From: Desulfuromonadaceae bacterium GWC2_58_13
GTDB taxonomy: Bacteria; Desulfobacterota; Desulfuromonadia; Desulfuromonadales; Trichloromonadaceae
Length of the DNA stretch: 6,590 bases
Assembly: GCA_001825565.1 (NCBI GenBank)
Contig: MHXM01000135.1
Coordinates: 14,232-20,821 of the forward strand
Direction of reading: 5' to 3'
Positions 6,437-6,590 of this stretch are shown here, in pieces (the first letter of the stretch is position 1; every line of letters begins with the position of its first letter). The position numbers were made by a program, and so were the translations under genes. The notes beneath the pieces are model-generated. The model saw nothing but the letters and a program-made list of their open reading frames with translations. It was not told where the DNA came from and did not search any database.

Positions 6437-6590
6437 TTAATTAAGAATTCGTGGGGTGATAAAGATCAACAGTTCACTCCGCGAATTGGTCTTCTGAGTG
6501 GATTTGAACAAATTTCCCAAGTAAGGAATCGAACGCAGCAACGGGACACCGTTTTCGGCAAAGTCATCGTTTTCGACAAAAATACCACCG
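6437..6590 (-). CDS. pilQ: Type IV pilus secretin PilQ, C-terminal end (cut by window edge)
   Basis: Only the last 50 residues are in the window, ending at a TAA at 6437-6439. They read GGIFVENDDFAENGVPLLRS, then IPYLGNLFKS and SELLIFITPRILN, which is the conserved end of the secretin channel domain (bacterial type II and III secretion system protein family). Secretins form outer-membrane rings through which pili or secreted proteins pass. I prefer PilQ over the type II secretion secretin GspD because the ITPRI(L/M) ending close to the C-terminus is typical of PilQ, and because in Desulfuromonadales pilQ is, as I recall, followed by aroC. The fragment alone does not prove this. It is separated from aroC by a terminator-like hairpin. 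Confidence 0.8.
   Translation of the reverse strand, partial: GGIFVENDDFAENGVPLLRSIPYLGNLFKSTQKTNSRSELLIFITPRILN

Overview
The window carries nine protein-coding genes, all on the minus strand. Reading in the direction of transcription (high to low coordinates) they are: the 3' end of a type IV pilus secretin (pilQ), a strong hairpin, aroC, aroB, a TPR-repeat protein, a roadblock/LC7 protein, aroQ, an aminopeptidase P-type peptidase (pepP/pepQ family), accB, and the 5' part of accC. Nearly every base belongs to a gene, and no gap without a gene exceeds about 90 bases. I see no mobile element, CRISPR array, rRNA or tRNA.

The order pilQ-aroC-(aroK)-aroB-TPR/roadblock-aroQ-peptidase-(efp)-accB-accC resembles, from memory, the layout in Desulfuromonadales (Geobacter, Pelobacter and Desulfuromonas relatives). 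The moderate G+C and the clear AGGAGG ribosome sites fit a Gram-negative bacterium of that kind. This placement is an inference from gene order and protein style, not from a database search.

Region by region: positions 6437-6590 hold the last 50 residues of the secretin. Positions 6381-6420 hold a perfect 19-base inverted repeat that can act as a transcription terminator. Positions 5196-6356 hold chorismate synthase and 4053-5153 hold 3-dehydroquinate synthase. Positions 2832-4056 hold the TPR and roadblock genes, which overlap each other and their neighbours by 4 to 11 bases. Positions 2383-2835 hold type II dehydroquinase, 1287-2360 the M24 peptidase, 736-1215 the biotin carboxyl carrier protein and 1-649 the biotin carboxylase.

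Together the genes supply three steps of the shikimate pathway (steps 2, 3 and 7) and the first half of acetyl-CoA carboxylase. The overlapping junctions aroB/TPR/roadblock/aroQ point to a single translationally coupled transcript. The points most worth a second look are the coupled TPR-roadblock pair inside a biosynthetic operon, the hairpin immediately before aroC, and the absence of aroK and efp from positions where related genomes, as I recall them, carry them. Overall this is a mostly ordinary housekeeping region, and I do not see an obvious new system in it.
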